A stretch of 64,000 nt of DNA, taken from Sphingomonas sp. BK235. GTDB taxonomy: Bacteria > Pseudomonadota > Alphaproteobacteria > Sphingomonadales > Sphingomonadaceae. This document shows positions 8,397 through 16,063 of the stretch, piece after piece. How positions within the stretch are numbered: the stretch's first letter is position 1; every line of letters begins with the position of its first letter. Below the pieces are notes generated by a model. The model was not told the origin of the DNA and did not search any database. It worked only from the letters and a program-made list of their open reading frames with translations. The DNA lies in the NCBI RefSeq assembly GCF_004345855.1, contig NZ_SLXN01000003.1:62001-126000 (forward strand). The letters are read 5' to 3'. A program made the translations under genes and the position numbers.

Positions 8397-10474
8397 CCGA
8401 CCCGTGGTGGAAGGGCGCCGCCGTCTACCAGATCTACCCGCGCAGCTTCGCCGACGCGAACGGCGACGGCGTGGGCGACCTGCGCGGCATCACCGCGCAT
8501 CTCGATTATGTCGCCGCGCTCGGGGTCGACGCGATCTGGATCTCGCCCTTCTACACCTCGCCGATGCGCGACTTCGGCTATGACGTCGCCGATTACTGCG
8601 ACGTCGACCCGACCTTCGGCACGCTCGCCGACTTCGACGCGCTGGTGGCGCGCGCGCACGCGCTGGGGCTCAAGGTGATCACCGACCAGGTGTGGTCGCA
8701 CACCTCGGACCAGCACGCCTGGTTCCGCCAGAGCCGCCAGCGCCGCGACGGCGACAAGCACGACTGGTATGTCTGGGCGGATGCCAAGCAGGACGGTTCG
8801 CCACCCAACAATTGGCAGTCGGTGTTCGGCGGCCCGGCCTGGACCTGGGACGCGCGGCGGCAGCAATATTATCTCCACACCTTCCTGCGCGAGCAGCCCC
8901 AGCTCAACGTGCGAGAGCCGGCGGTGCAGGAGGCGCTGCTGGCGGTGGGACGGTTCTGGCTGGAGCGCGGCGTCGACGGCTTCCGGCTCGACGCGATCAA
9001 CCACGCGATGGGCAGCGCGGCGCTGACCGACAACCCGCCCGCGCCGCCCTCGAACAAGCCGCGCACGCGCTCGTTCGACTTCCAGCTCAAGCAGCACAGT
9101 CAGGACCAGCCCGACATGCTGCCCTTCGTCGAGCGCATCCGCGCGCTGACCGACGAATACCCGGACCGCTTCACCGTGGCCGAGATCGGCGGTGAGGAGA
9201 GCGACTGGGTGCGCAAGGACTATACCGCGCCGCGCCGGCTCGACACCGCCTACGGCTTCGACTTCCTCTACGCCGAGCAGCTGACCCCGGAACTGGTGCG
9301 CGCCGCGCTGGCGCAATGGCCCGGTGCGGCGGGCGAGGGCTGGCCGAGCTGGGCGTTCGAGAATCACGACGCGCCGCGCGCGGTGTCGCGCTGGGCGCTG
9401 CCGGAGCACCGCGACGCCTTCGCGCGCGCCAAGATGGTGCTGCTGGCCGGACTGCGCGGGAATATCTTCCTCTACCAGGGCGAGGAGCTGGGGCTGACCC
9501 AGGTGGCGGTGCCGTTCGAGCTGCTCCAGGACCCCGAGGCGATCGCCAACTGGCCGCTGACGCTCAGCCGCGACGGCGCGCGCACGCCGATGCCGTGGCG
9601 GGCGGAGGGGCCGGGGCACGGCTTCACCGCGGGGACGCCGTGGCTGCCGTTCGGCGCGGATCACGGCGCGATGGCGGTGGACGCGCAGGAGGCCGACGCG
9701 GGCTCGCTGCTGCACTGGACGCGGCGACTGCTGGCGCTGCGGCGCGCGCATGCCGCGCTGCGGGTGGGGACGATCGCCTTCGTCGATCTCGGACCGGGGG
9801 TGGTGGCGTTCGAGCGCGTCGCCGGCGACGAGCGGCTGCTGTGCGTGGTGAACCTGACGCCCGAGCCGCGCGCGCTGGCGCTGCCAGAGGGGGTGACGCT
9901 GGTGGCGAGCGGGGTGAGCGGGTCGCGGTTCGAGGGTTACGGCGCGCTGCTGGCGCTGCGTGCGCCGGTGGGGGCCGAGGTGGGGGAGGCCGCCGCATCT
10001 CGCGTGCCGCCCGCAACTGGGCTCCGGCCTTCGCCGTCGCATGCGGGTGGCGAGAGGCGGAACTCTCCCCCCTTCTCCACCGCCCCGGCGGACGCCGGGG
10101 CCCAGTTGGGGGACGTTTTCGCATCTCGCGTGCCGCCCGCACCTGGGCCCCGGCCTGCGCCGGGGCACGCGTGGAGTGAGGGGCGGAACTCTCTCCCCAG
10201 CGGTGCCCCGGCGGACGCCGGGGCCCAGTTGGGGGACGTTTCCGCATCTCGCGTGCCGCCCGCAACTGGACCCCGGCGTTCGCCGGGGCGGTCGGAACTG
10301 GGGGGTAGGTCGTCGCCGCTCGCTCACAACGTCGCCGCCGCCGTCGCCGACGCCGACCCCATCGCCACCGCCACCGCCGCCACCGCCGCCACCGCCGCCA
10401 CCGCCGCCACCGCCGCCGACACCGACGCGGACGCCACCCCCGCCGCCACCCCCCGCGCGGCTCCCCGCGCATGA
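8393..10474 (+). CDS. GH13 alpha-glucosidase with repeat-derived C-terminal extension
   Basis: The protein has 693 residues and no signal peptide, so it is probably cytoplasmic. The N-terminal 525 or so residues are a complete GH13 oligo-1,6-/alpha-glucosidase type enzyme. They start WWKGAAVYQIYPRSFAD and include GFRLDAINH with nucleophile Asp200, VAEIGG with acid/base Glu264 and ENHDAPRAV with Asp326. Such enzymes normally end near 540 residues. From about residue 525 the protein is low-complexity and encoded by captured intergenic repeats (9995-10290) and a 9-bp microsatellite (10372-10419). The frame stays open to a TGA that overlaps the transporter start. The ATG at 8393 overlaps the amylase stop. 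The extension is probably disordered and not catalytic (inference). Confidence 0.9.
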   Translation: MTDPWWKGAAVYQIYPRSFADANGDGVGDLRGITAHLDYVAALGVDAIWISPFYTSPMRDFGYDVADYCDVDPTFGTLADFDALVARAHALGLKVITDQVWSHTSDQHAWFRQSRQRRDGDKHDWYVWADAKQDGSPPNNWQSVFGGPAWTWDARRQQYYLHTFLREQPQLNVREPAVQEALLAVGRFWLERGVDGFRLDAINHAMGSAALTDNPPAPPSNKPRTRSFDFQLKQHSQDQPDMLPFVERIRALTDEYPDRFTVAEIGGEESDWVRKDYTAPRRLDTAYGFDFLYAEQLTPELVRAALAQWPGAAGEGWPSWAFENHDAPRAVSRWALPEHRDAFARAKMVLLAGLRGNIFLYQGEELGLTQVAVPFELLQDPEAIANWPLTLSRDGARTPMPWRAEGPGHGFTAGTPWLPFGADHGAMAVDAQEADAGSLLHWTRRLLALRRAHAALRVGTIAFVDLGPGVVAFERVAGDERLLCVVNLTPEPRALALPEGVTLVASGVSGSRFEGYGALLALRAPVGAEVGEAAASRVPPATGLRPSPSHAGGERRNSPPFSTAPADAGAQLGDVFASRVPPAPGPRPAPGHAWSEGRNSLPSGAPADAGAQLGDVSASRVPPATGPRRSPGRSELGGRSSPLAHNVAAAVADADPIATATAATAATAATAATAADTDADATPAATPRAAPRA
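9995..10290 (+). repeat. Palindromic repeats captured inside the alpha-glucosidase gene
   Basis: The sequence GCATCTCGCGTGCCGCCCGC recurs at 9995, 10121 and 10244, with small changes around it. Each copy is flanked by CCCCGGCG...CGCCGGGG arms. The periods are 126 and 123 bp, both multiples of three, so the units translate as related peptides (for example ASRVPPAPGP). The first unit is the most degenerate. This looks like an intergenic repeat family that expanded at the gene end without breaking the frame. Confidence 0.8.
10372..10419 (+). repeat. Nine-base microsatellite in the glucosidase tail
   Basis: About five tandem copies of CACCGCCGC, flanked by looser GCC/ACC repeats, encode a run of Ala-Thr-Ala triplets near the protein C-terminus. 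Such a tract can change length by slippage; steps of nine bases would keep the frame. Confidence 0.75.
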
Positions 10475-11964
10475 CCCAGCCGCGTCGCCGCCGTCAGTCG
10501 CTCGCCGGACTGGCCAACATCAGCTTCGGCTTCTTCGGTATCCAGATCGGCTTCGCGCTGCAGAACGCGAACATGAGCCGTATCTTCCAGTCGCTCGGCA
10601 CGCGGCTCGACGATCTGCCCGCTCTGTGGGTCGCCGCGCCGCTCACCGGGCTGCTCGTCCAGCCCGTGATTGGTCATCTGAGCGATCGCACCTGGCTCGG
10701 CCGCTTCGGGCGGCGGCGGCCCTATTTCCTCGCCGGCGCGCTGCTCGCCGCGCTATCGCTGCTGGTGATGCCGCTCAGCCCCGGGCTGCTCGTCGCCGCG
10801 CTGATGCTGTGGGTGCTCGACGCCTCGCTCAATATCTCGATGGAGCCGTTCCGCGCCTTCGTCGGCGACATGCTCGACCGCGACCAGCACGCCGCCGGCT
10901 ATGGCGTGCAGACCGCCTTCATCGGTGCGGGCGCGGTGGTCGGCTCGATCTTCCCCTGGCTGCTCGAGCGGGCGGGCGTGTCGAACGTCGCGCCCCCCGG
11001 CGTCATCCCCGACTCGGTACGCGTTGCCTTCTGGGCCGGCGGCGCCGCGCTGCTGCTGAGCGTGCTGTGGACAGTGCTGACCACGCGCGAATATGCGCCC
11101 GAGGAGATGGCCGCCTTCGACGGCGCGCCGGCCGCCGACGAGGCCGCGGGCCACGCCGCGCTCGCGGCGCGCGGTGACGGCGCGCCGTTCGCCTGGGTCG
11201 GCGCGGGCGCGGCGGTGGTGGCGCTCGTCGCCGCGCTCGGGCTGGAGAAGGAAATGTACCTGCTCGGCGCGCTGCTCGCCGGCTACGGCCTCGCCAGCCT
11301 CGTCGCGATCCGGCGCGCGCGGCGGGGGCGGGGCGCGGGGATGCTCGGGCATCTCGTCGGCGATTTCGCGGGCATGCCGCCGCTGATGAAGCGGCTCGCG
11401 CTCGTCCAGTTCTTCAGCTGGTCGGCGCTGTTCATCATGTGGATCAACACCACCCCGGTCGTCACCGGCGCCTTCTACGGCGCGCCCGACGCCGCCAGCC
11501 CGGCCTATCAGGAGGGTGCCAACTGGGTCGACGTGCTGTTCGCCACCTACAATGGCGTGGCGGCGGTCTCCGCGCTGCTGCTGCTGCCGTGGCTGGCGCG
11601 GCGCGTCGGCAAGGCGCGCACTCACGCGATCGGCCTCAGCTGCGGCGCGCTCGGCTTCGCCAGCGTGTTCGTGGTGCCCGACGCGCGCTGGCTACTGCTG
11701 AGCGAGGTGGCGATCGGCATCGCCTGGTCGACCATCCTGGCGATGCCCTATGCGATCCTCGCCTCAGCGCTGCCGCAGCGCAAGCTCGGGGTGTACATGG
11801 GGCTGTTCAACGTCTTCGTGGTGCTGCCCCAACTGCTGGTGGCGACGGTGATGGGCTCGATCACCAAGCATTTCTTCCCGACCGCACCGATCTGGACGAT
11901 GGCCTTCGCTGCCGCGACGATGCTGGCGGCGGCCGCGGCGATGCTGCGGGTGCGGGTGGAGTGA
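10471..11964 (+). CDS. MFS sugar transporter, maltose/maltooligosaccharide type
   Basis: This is an inner-membrane transporter of 497 residues with about twelve hydrophobic segments. The first segment, GLANISFGFFGIQIGFALQ, and the loop motif GRFGRRRPYFLAG match the sucrose/maltose (SUT, GPH-like) branch of the major facilitator superfamily; Caulobacter MalY is the nearest functional comparison. In the middle is a hydrophilic loop around residues 205-245. The ATG at 10471 overlaps the stop of the alpha-glucosidase gene (ATGA). There is no Shine-Dalgarno-like sequence upstream, so translation probably depends on coupling to the glucosidase. It is likely to import maltodextrins or maltose released by the periplasmic amylase. 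Substrate inferred from context. Confidence 0.88.
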   Translation: MTQPRRRRQSLAGLANISFGFFGIQIGFALQNANMSRIFQSLGTRLDDLPALWVAAPLTGLLVQPVIGHLSDRTWLGRFGRRRPYFLAGALLAALSLLVMPLSPGLLVAALMLWVLDASLNISMEPFRAFVGDMLDRDQHAAGYGVQTAFIGAGAVVGSIFPWLLERAGVSNVAPPGVIPDSVRVAFWAGGAALLLSVLWTVLTTREYAPEEMAAFDGAPAADEAAGHAALAARGDGAPFAWVGAGAAVVALVAALGLEKEMYLLGALLAGYGLASLVAIRRARRGRGAGMLGHLVGDFAGMPPLMKRLALVQFFSWSALFIMWINTTPVVTGAFYGAPDAASPAYQEGANWVDVLFATYNGVAAVSALLLLPWLARRVGKARTHAIGLSCGALGFASVFVVPDARWLLLSEVAIGIAWSTILAMPYAILASALPQRKLGVYMGLFNVFVVLPQLLVATVMGSITKHFFPTAPIWTMAFAAATMLAAAAAMLRVRVE

Positions 11965-12303
11965 GCGGGGGGTGGTTGGGGCGGCAAACGTGATCCACCC
12001 ACCGCCGTTCCCGCGGTGCGGCGGCGGGGTGGAGATTCACGCGAAGACGCGAAGAAGGTTGTTCACGCAGAGGCGCGGAGGCGCGGAGGCGCAGAGAGGA
12101 GGTCTCCGCCGCGTCAGCGGCTTTCCATCCACATGATGATGTGGCGCGTGCCGTTGTGCTTCGCGTCTCCGCGCCTCCGCGTGAACAATCTGCTCTTCTT
12201 CTGCGCTCGCCCGATCACCGCTTTACGGCGAGGAGATGAGAGCCGCTGCCGCGGCCGAGACATCTTCGCGTCATCGCGTCTTCGCGTGAACTCAACCGAT
12301 CCC
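11965..12303. other. Intergenic region after the transporter gene
   Basis: About 340 bp that consists almost entirely of the second nested inverted-repeat element (12036-12290). I see no gene or tRNA in it. Confidence 0.6.
12036..12290. repeat. Nested inverted-repeat element, copy 2
   Basis: Same architecture as the element at 4762-5027. The outer arms are TTCACGCGAAGACGCG-type (12036-12057 and 12264-12290). The inner arms are TTCACGCAGAGGCGCGGAGG-type (12062-12098 and 12160-12186). The length, 255 bp against 266 bp, and the arm order agree with copy 1, while the central sequence differs. Confidence 0.7.
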
Positions 12304-12507
12304 CTAAGGCCGCGCGGGCGCGGTCTCGCCGCCCTGCGCCGCCAGCGCCATCGCGCGCGCGGTGCCGGTGGCGGGCTTGAGCCGCGTCGCCGACGCGTCG
12401 CGGCCGTAGTTGAGGTACAGTACCGTCGCGATCAGCAGCGCGATCGCCAGCAGCGCGGGCCAGCCGGCGAAGCTGCGGTAGGAGAAGCCGTGCTTGTTCG
12501 TGTCCAT
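12304..12507 (-). CDS. Small single-pass membrane protein, unknown function
   Basis: The protein has 67 residues. A short polar N-terminus (MDTNKHGFSYRSFAG) leads into one hydrophobic helix, WPALLAIALLIATVLYL, followed by a polar tail rich in Ala, Thr and Arg. The ATG at 12507 has GACGAGGA upstream at good spacing; a start at 12546 would add 13 residues. It lies alone between repeat element 2 and the inositol module. I do not recognise the family. Confidence 0.6.
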   Translation of the reverse strand: MDTNKHGFSYRSFAGWPALLAIALLIATVLYLNYGRDASATRLKPATGTARAMALAAQGGETAPARP

Positions 12508-12592
12508 GGCGATCCTCGTCGTCGGAACTCGCCGCTGCAATGACATAGCGGGCGGACACGTTCCCGCTGATCGAGGTTACATTTTCTTGCTG

Positions 12593-13315
12593 TCAGGCGG
12601 CGCGGGGATGCGCCGCCAGCGCGGCCTCGGCCTGGTCAAGCGCGCGGGGATCGTCGACGTCGAGCCACCAGGCGTCGCCGACGTCGACCACCCGCGCCTC
12701 GCCGCGCGCCGCCAGCGCCTCGACCCCGGCCGAGATCGAGCCGCTGCCACCGGCCGCGATCGACTCGCGCAGCGCGTCATGGAAGCGCGCGTCGACCGCG
12801 AACACGCCGGTGTCGTAGCAGTCATAGTCGGGCAGGTGCTTGCCGATCGCGACGATGCGGTCGCCCTCGGTGCGGACGCGCGTGACGTCGTCGAGGTCGA
12901 CCAAGGGATTGTCGAGCCGGCGGTCGACCCCGAGCGTCAGCGCCGCCTCCGGCGCCGCGATCACGCGCGCGATCAGCGCCGGGTCGAGCAGATGGTCCGC
13001 CATCATCAGCAGGTGACGGCGCGGGCCGATCGCCTCGGCGCCGGTCAGCACCGAATGGCCGTTGGCGAGCGACCAGTCGGGGGTGCGCACGAAGCGCAGC
13101 GGCACGTCGAGCGTCGCCGCGACCGAGGCGAGATGACGCTCCAGCCGCTCGCCCTCGTGTCCGGTGACCACCGTCACGTCGGTGACGCCGCCGTCGAGCG
13201 CGGCGCGCAGCACGCGCTCGATCAGCGGCACGCCCTGCACGAGCGTCAGCGGTTTCGAGGGGGATACCGCGCGCAGCCGGCTGCCATAGCCGGCCGCGAC
13301 GATGAGCGCGTGCAA
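12593..13315 (-). CDS. NTP transferase, likely inositol-phosphate cytidylyltransferase
   Basis: The protein has 240 residues. The N-terminal nucleotide-binding motif LIVAAGYGSRLRAVSPSKPL defines the sugar/alditol nucleotidyltransferase fold. LMMADHLLDP provides the metal-binding Asp, and an AWWLDVDDPRALDQAE motif near the C-terminus is typical of the cytidylyltransferase domain of bifunctional IPCT/DIPPS enzymes. The probable reaction is inositol-1-phosphate plus CTP giving CDP-inositol. The start appears to be a TTG at 13315, ten bases after the stop of the inositol-phosphate synthase gene, with no clear ribosome binding site, suggesting coupling. The assignment rests on the synthase upstream and the CDP-alcohol transferase across the promoter. 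A phosphocholine or sugar-1-phosphate cytidylyltransferase is the alternative. Confidence 0.8.
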   Translation of the reverse strand: MHALIVAAGYGSRLRAVSPSKPLTLVQGVPLIERVLRAALDGGVTDVTVVTGHEGERLERHLASVAATLDVPLRFVRTPDWSLANGHSVLTGAEAIGPRRHLLMMADHLLDPALIARVIAAPEAALTLGVDRRLDNPLVDLDDVTRVRTEGDRIVAIGKHLPDYDCYDTGVFAVDARFHDALRESIAAGGSGSISAGVEALAARGEARVVDVGDAWWLDVDDPRALDQAEAALAAHPRAA

Positions 13316-13325
13316 GGGGAGGGCC

Positions 13326-14432
13326 TTACTCGGCGGCGAGGCGCGCGTCGGCGTGGATGAACTCGTTGGTCATCGCCGCCGCCACGTCGTCGGTCACCTG
13401 CTGCGGCGGGTGCTTGCAGAAGAACGCCGACGGACCCTCGAGCGCACCGGCGATGCCGCGCTCCAGGCCGAGCTTCACGCAGCGGATCGCGTCCACCACG
13501 ACCGCGGCCGAGTTGGGCGAATCCTCGACCGACAGGCGCAGCTCGAGGTTCATCGGCACGCCGCCGAACAGGTCGCCCTCGAGGCGGAGGAAGCACAGCT
13601 TGTTGTCGCCGAGCCAGGGGATGTAGTCCGACGGACCGACGTGGATGTTCTCGTCCGCGAGCCGCTCGGCGATCACCGCCTGCACCGCCTCGGTCTTCGA
13701 CTCCTTCTTGCTCGCCAGCCGGTTGCGGTCGAGCATGTTCATGAAGTCGGTGTTGCCGCCGGTGTTGAGCTGGTAGGTGTGATCGATCGTCACGCCGCGC
13801 TGGCCGAACAGGTTCGACAGCACGCGATGGACGATCGTCGCGCCGACCTGCGCCTTCACGTCGTCGCCGATGATCGGCAGGCCGGCGTCGGCGAACTTCT
13901 TCTCCCACTCGGGGCGCGAGGCGATGAACACCGGCATGCAGTTGACCACGCCGAGGCCCGCCTCGAGCGCGCACTCCATGTAGAACTCGGTCGCCTCCTG
14001 GCTGCCGACCGGGAGGAAGTTGACCAGGATCTCGGCGCCGGTGCGCTTGAGCTCGGCGATGATCTCCGCCTTCTCCGCGTCGCGCGTGTCGTTGATCTCG
14101 AAGCCGCGGTCGTTGGCGGCGGTGAGCATGTGCGGCGCGACGCCGTCCAGCTTGGCGCCCATCTTCACGATCGTCCCGGTCTTGGGCACGTCCGCGTGGA
14201 ACACCTTGGTGCAGTTCGGCTTGGCGAAGATCGCCTCGCCCAGGTCGAGCCCGACCTTGCGCGAATCGACGTCGAACGCCGCGACGAAATCGAGGTCGCC
14301 GACCTTGTAGCCGCCGATCTCCTCGTGGATCAGGCCGGCGGCGGTGTTGCTACCGGCATAGTGGTATTTGCCCTGCACGAGGCTGCTCGCGCAGTTCCCA
14401 ACCCCGATGACCGCCACCTTGATCGAAGCCAT
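13326..14432 (-). CDS. ino1: Inositol-3-phosphate synthase
   Basis: This is an NAD-dependent enzyme that converts glucose-6-phosphate to myo-inositol phosphate. The 368-residue protein has the Rossmann start IKVAVIGVGNCASSLVQG and the family blocks LNTGGNTDFMNML, KTEAVQA and GPSDYIPWLGDNK, which contain the catalytic lysines and NAD contacts. The length matches the short actinobacterial/archaeal type rather than the roughly 530-residue eukaryotic type. The ATG at 14432 follows a GTGGGG site; an in-frame extension to 14504 would intrude into the promoter. It is the first gene of an operon with the nucleotidyltransferase and is divergent from the CDP-alcohol phosphotransferase, so the three probably form one inositol pathway. 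Confidence 0.93.
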   Translation of the reverse strand: MASIKVAVIGVGNCASSLVQGKYHYAGSNTAAGLIHEEIGGYKVGDLDFVAAFDVDSRKVGLDLGEAIFAKPNCTKVFHADVPKTGTIVKMGAKLDGVAPHMLTAANDRGFEINDTRDAEKAEIIAELKRTGAEILVNFLPVGSQEATEFYMECALEAGLGVVNCMPVFIASRPEWEKKFADAGLPIIGDDVKAQVGATIVHRVLSNLFGQRGVTIDHTYQLNTGGNTDFMNMLDRNRLASKKESKTEAVQAVIAERLADENIHVGPSDYIPWLGDNKLCFLRLEGDLFGGVPMNLELRLSVEDSPNSAAVVVDAIRCVKLGLERGIAGALEGPSAFFCKHPPQQVTDDVAAAMTNEFIHADARLAAE

Positions 14433-14471
14433 TCTACCCCACTTGTCGGCCCCTAGCCGAGCTGAAGACAT

Positions 14472-14505
14472 ATACGTTGCCGCTTCGTGACAGATACGTG
14501 GCAAC
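14472..14505. promoter_or_regulatory. Repeated half-sites in the divergent inositol promoter
   Basis: ATACGT occurs at 14472-14477 and 14494-14499, exactly 22 bp apart (about two helical turns). The first is followed by TGCC and the second by GGCA, so GTTGCC (14476-14481) and GGCAAC (14500-14505) form an inverted repeat. This lies between the starts of the synthase gene and the CDP-alcohol phosphotransferase gene. It could be a binding site for a regulator of both genes; the factor is unknown. Confidence 0.35.
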
Positions 14506-14546
14506 TGTCAAGCGGACCGATCGCCTGTATAGGCGCGCCGGGGCAA

Positions 14547-15431
14547 ATGCACGAGGAACGCGTGAACGATTCCGAACCGGCTGTGGCGGGGAAGCCGCGC
14601 GAGCTACAAGGTTTTCTGAACAGGACGATTTATCACCCGCTGGCGCACCTGCTGGCGCGCGCGCTGGTGCCCACGCCGGTGACGCCGAACATGGTCTCGA
14701 TCGCGGGCGCGCTGATGGTGATGGCGGCGGCGGTGCTCTACGCGCGGGTGGGGACGCCAGGGGCGATCGCGCTCGGTTTCCTGCTCCACTGCCTGTGGCA
14801 CGTGGTGGACGGCGCCGACGGCGCGCTGGCGCGGCTGTCGGGGCGCGCCTCGCCCTCGGGCGAGATCGTCGACGGGCTGTGCGACTATGCCGGCCACGCG
14901 GTGATGTACACGCTGCTGGGTGCGGCGATGGACGACCGCATCGGCTGGGTCGCCTGGCCGATCGTGGTGCTCGCCGGCGTGAGCCGCGCGGTGCAGTCGG
15001 TCTTCGCCGAGAGCCAGCGCCGCACCTATCAATGGTGGGCCTATGACGTGCCGTGGCTGCAGACCGCGAAGTCGGGCGGCGACGGCATCGGGGTGAAGCT
15101 GTCAGCGCTCTATCTCTGGGCGTGGCACAGGATGTCGGGGCCGACGCAGGTGGTGAACGCGCTGGTGGCGAGCGCCGCCGCCGACCCGCCCGAGCGCCGC
15201 CGCATCGCGCAGATCGCGCGCGAGCAGGGACGCAAGCTGCTGCCCGCCGCCGCGGTGCTCGGCGCCAACCCGCGCACGATCCTGCTCGGGCTCAGCATGA
15301 TCGCGGGGACGCCGCTGTGGTTCTTCCTGATCGAGATCGTGGTGCTCAACGTGGTGCTGGTGCTCGCGATCGTGCAGGCTGCCTATGTCGGGCGGCGGAT
15401 GACCGCGCTGATCGCGCACGGGCACCGCTGA
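14547..15431 (+). CDS. CDP-alcohol phosphotransferase, inositol-lipid or DIP-type
   Basis: An integral membrane enzyme of about 294 residues. The full family signature is present: DGADGALAR, then eight residues, GEIVD and GLCD, giving the eight conserved D/G/A/R positions that bind Mg and the CDP-alcohol. The N-terminal block FLNRTIYHPLAHLL followed by TPVTPNMVS resembles the DIPPS / phosphatidylinositol-phosphate-synthase branch. About six hydrophobic helices are visible. The acceptor could be inositol phosphate (giving di-inositol phosphate) or a lipid such as CDP-diacylglycerol or ceramide; the sequence does not decide. I chose the ATG at 14547 (preceded by GGGG); a GTG at 14487 and a GTG at 14562 with GAGGAA upstream are alternatives. 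It is divergent from the inositol-phosphate synthase. Confidence 0.85.
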   Translation: MHEERVNDSEPAVAGKPRELQGFLNRTIYHPLAHLLARALVPTPVTPNMVSIAGALMVMAAAVLYARVGTPGAIALGFLLHCLWHVVDGADGALARLSGRASPSGEIVDGLCDYAGHAVMYTLLGAAMDDRIGWVAWPIVVLAGVSRAVQSVFAESQRRTYQWWAYDVPWLQTAKSGGDGIGVKLSALYLWAWHRMSGPTQVVNALVASAAADPPERRRIAQIAREQGRKLLPAAAVLGANPRTILLGLSMIAGTPLWFFLIEIVVLNVVLVLAIVQAAYVGRRMTALIAHGHR

Positions 15432-15520
15432 CCCAAGCCGGTCGGGCGCGGAACCGCGCGCGCGGCCCGCGGGTTGCCTGCGGCAAGAACATGGATCAGC
15501 GAGATTTTAGGGAGCGAGCG

Positions 15521-16063
15521 ATGCGACGGATCACGGCGATGACGACGGTGGGGCTGGCGACGCTGGCGCTCGCCGCGTGCAACGACCAGGCGAAGATGGA
15601 CACGGGCGCGCCGGTCGCGGGCGGTGCCAGCGCCACCGCGCAGCTCGCCACCGCGACGGGCGCGCCGGCCGGCCGCGCCACCGCGACCGAGGTGGCGGGT
15701 GGGCTGCGCTTCACCGTGGACGCCAGCGGGATGCCGCCGGGCACGCACGGCGCGCACGTCCATATGGTTGGCCGCTGCGACCCGCCGGGCTTCGAGAGCG
15801 CGGGCGGCCACTGGAACCCGACGCAGATGAAGCACGGCACGATGAACCCGCAGGGGCCGCACCAGGGCGACCTGCCCAACCTCGTGATCGGCAGCGACGG
15901 CCGCGGCACGATCGGCGCGACGATCCCGGGCGCGACCATGGCCGGGCTGCTCGACGCCGACGGCGCCGCGATGGTGATCCACGCCGGGCAGGACGATCTG
16001 AAGACCGATCCCAGCGGCAACTCGGGCGCGCGCATCGCCTGCGGCGTGTTCCAGGCGGGGTGA
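15521..16063 (+). CDS. sodC: Cu/Zn superoxide dismutase lipoprotein
   Basis: The protein has 180 residues and dismutes superoxide in the periplasm. A lipoprotein signal with lipobox LAAC places a cysteine near residue 21, so it is probably anchored to a membrane. The metal ligands are visible: GAHVHMVG, GGHWNP, GPHQGDLPNL (the zinc Asp) and VIHAGQDD. The disulfide cysteines lie in VGRCDPPG and ARIACG. I chose the ATG at 15521 because AGGGAG precedes it at about seven bases and the signal peptide then begins correctly; an ATG at 15491 lies before that site. It lies 89 bp after the CDP-alcohol phosphotransferase gene. Confidence 0.93.
   Translation: MRRITAMTTVGLATLALAACNDQAKMDTGAPVAGGASATAQLATATGAPAGRATATEVAGGLRFTVDASGMPPGTHGAHVHMVGRCDPPGFESAGGHWNPTQMKHGTMNPQGPHQGDLPNLVIGSDGRGTIGATIPGATMAGLLDADGAAMVIHAGQDDLKTDPSGNSGARIACGVFQAG

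Noticed and set aside
4762..12290. A composite transposon
   Set aside because: The bracketing elements contain no transposase, no evident target-site duplication was found, and the elements are palindromic rather than insertion-sequence-like.
14472..14499. Further LacI operator copies in the inositol promoter
   Set aside because: Only ATACGT is shared; the palindromic ATACGTAT core is absent, so they are unlikely to bind the same regulator.
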